From JBOHCT01 sp050699055 (lineage in GTDB: Bacteria; Actinomycetota; Actinomycetes; Streptosporangiales; JBOHCT01): a stretch of 7,129 bases of DNA. The stretch covers positions 1-7,129 of the forward strand of contig JBOHCT010000211.1 in assembly GCA_050699055.1 (NCBI GenBank), given 5' to 3'. A model generated the notes under the pieces. It ran no database searches. It was not told the origin of the DNA and saw only the letters and a program-made list of their open reading frames with translations. Within the stretch, counting starts at the first letter, position 1, and each line of letters begins with the position of its first letter. The position numbers were made by a program, and so were the translations under genes. Below, in pieces: positions 6,507-7,129 of this stretch.

Positions 6507-7129
6507 GTGGCGGTCGACACAACCCACACTGTGCTCGCCCTCGACATCGGCGGCACGAAGATCTCGGCGGCGATCGTCGACGCGCGCGGGCGGGTGCTGG
6601 CCAGAGCCCGCGCAGCGACCCCGAAAGAGGGCGGGGACGCTCTCACCCGACCTGTCCTCGACCTGGCGGCGGGCATCACCGCGGACGCGCCCTCCCCACC
6701 GTCCGGGGTGGGAGTGTCGGTCGCGGGTGCGGTGGAGGCCGACGGGGGCACGATCGCCTTCGCCCCGAACCTTCCCGGCCTCGACGGGGTCCCGCTCGGT
6801 GACCTCCTTTCCGAGCGCCTCGGCATCCCCGCGTGCGTCGTCTACGACGGCCACGCCGGGGCGCTCGGCGAGCACTGGCGCGGCGCCGGTCGCGGGGCAC
6901 GCGGCATGGCCTTCCTCATCGTCGGTACGGGCATCGGCGGCGGGCTGATCCTGGACGGCCGCCTGCGCCGAGGGGCGCGCGGCATCGCCGGCGCCGCGGG
7001 GTGGATGGTCGTCGACCCCGAGGCGACGAGCTCGCCGGAGGTGGGGGCGCTGGGCTCGCTCGAGGCGGCGGCCGCGGGACCCGGGCTGGCCGCTGAGGCC
7101 CGGCGCTCCGGCCTGGGCGACGCGGCGAC
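6507..7129 (+). CDS. ROK-family kinase-like protein with atypical substrate and zinc sites (3' partial)
   Basis: At least 207 residues are visible; the gene runs off the window. ROK proteins are mostly sugar kinases, and some are regulators with an added DNA-binding domain; none is present here at the N-terminus. LDIGGTK at 12-18 binds ATP phosphates, GVSVAGAV at 69-76 and FLIVGTGIGGGLILDGRLRRG at 136-156 are ROK signatures, and D114 is the expected catalytic base. However, the usual N-D-x-N reads Y113-D-G-H116, the usual GELGH reads GAAGW (162-166), and the C-x-C-G-x-x-G-C zinc loop reads P177, V179 and S184 in place of the cysteines while keeping its glycines (G180, G183). The sugar-contacting Asn, Glu and His and all zinc cysteines are thus replaced. 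GTG 6507 begins four bases after the alpha-subunit stop, so the gene probably shares the nitrile hydratase transcript; its ribosome site is weak. Substrate unknown. Confidence 0.85.
   Translation, partial: MAVDTTHTVLALDIGGTKISAAIVDARGRVLARARAATPKEGGDALTRPVLDLAAGITADAPSPPSGVGVSVAGAVEADGGTIAFAPNLPGLDGVPLGDLLSERLGIPACVVYDGHAGALGEHWRGAGRGARGMAFLIVGTGIGGGLILDGRLRRGARGIAGAAGWMVVDPEATSSPEVGALGSLEAAAAGPGLAAEARRSGLGDAA

Noticed and set aside
5543..6826. Long minus-strand open frame (427 codons)
   Set aside because: It is opposite the nitrile hydratase and ROK genes and carries no recognisable domain, so it is a GC-driven shadow.

Overview
The window is GC-rich and uses almost only G/C-ending codons. 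It has GTG starts, overlapping gene ends and one apparently leaderless promoter. Together with the gene families present, this suggests an actinobacterial (Actinomycetota) chromosome; I cannot name the genus from the sequence alone. I see no tRNA, rRNA, CRISPR array or insertion sequence.

Left part (1-4403, plus strand): three consecutive broken genes. (i) An AMP-forming acyl-CoA ligase cut by the window edge, with a frameshifting deletion near 272-279 that looks like a collapse between two copies of an 8-bp sequence. (ii) A second acyl-CoA ligase with a good Shine-Dalgarno and GTG start. It loses its C-terminal subdomain near 2727 and runs in frame into (iii) the middle of a FUSC-type (fusaric-acid-resistance-like) membrane exporter. 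The exporter has two further lesions: a one-base loss in a G run near 3142-3146 and an in-frame TGA at 3489-3491, probably a former TGG. Its last 300 or so codons are open. The stretch reads as a decaying acyl-CoA activation and efflux locus, or as a poorly assembled one.

Middle (4429-5247, minus strand): an intact protein with an N-terminal four-cysteine zinc ribbon and a degenerate metallo-beta-lactamase-type domain, convergent with the exporter.

Right part (5337-7129, plus strand): an intact, tightly packed operon. A short divergent region (5248-5336) carries a palindrome and a TATGGT box placed for leaderless transcription. The first three genes encode a cobalt-type nitrile hydratase whose beta subunit is split into two small proteins, followed by the alpha subunit with the VCTLCSC metal-binding motif. 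This three-subunit layout is known from thiocyanate hydrolase and toyocamycin nitrile hydratase, and the order here is betaN, betaC, alpha. Four bases later begins a ROK-family kinase-like protein, cut by the window edge. It keeps the ATP-binding and catalytic residues but has lost the usual sugar-contacting and zinc-binding residues.

The most interesting unit is the split nitrile hydratase joined to an atypical ROK protein. Its true substrate (nitrile, thiocyanate or a nitrile-bearing metabolite) cannot be settled from the sequence.
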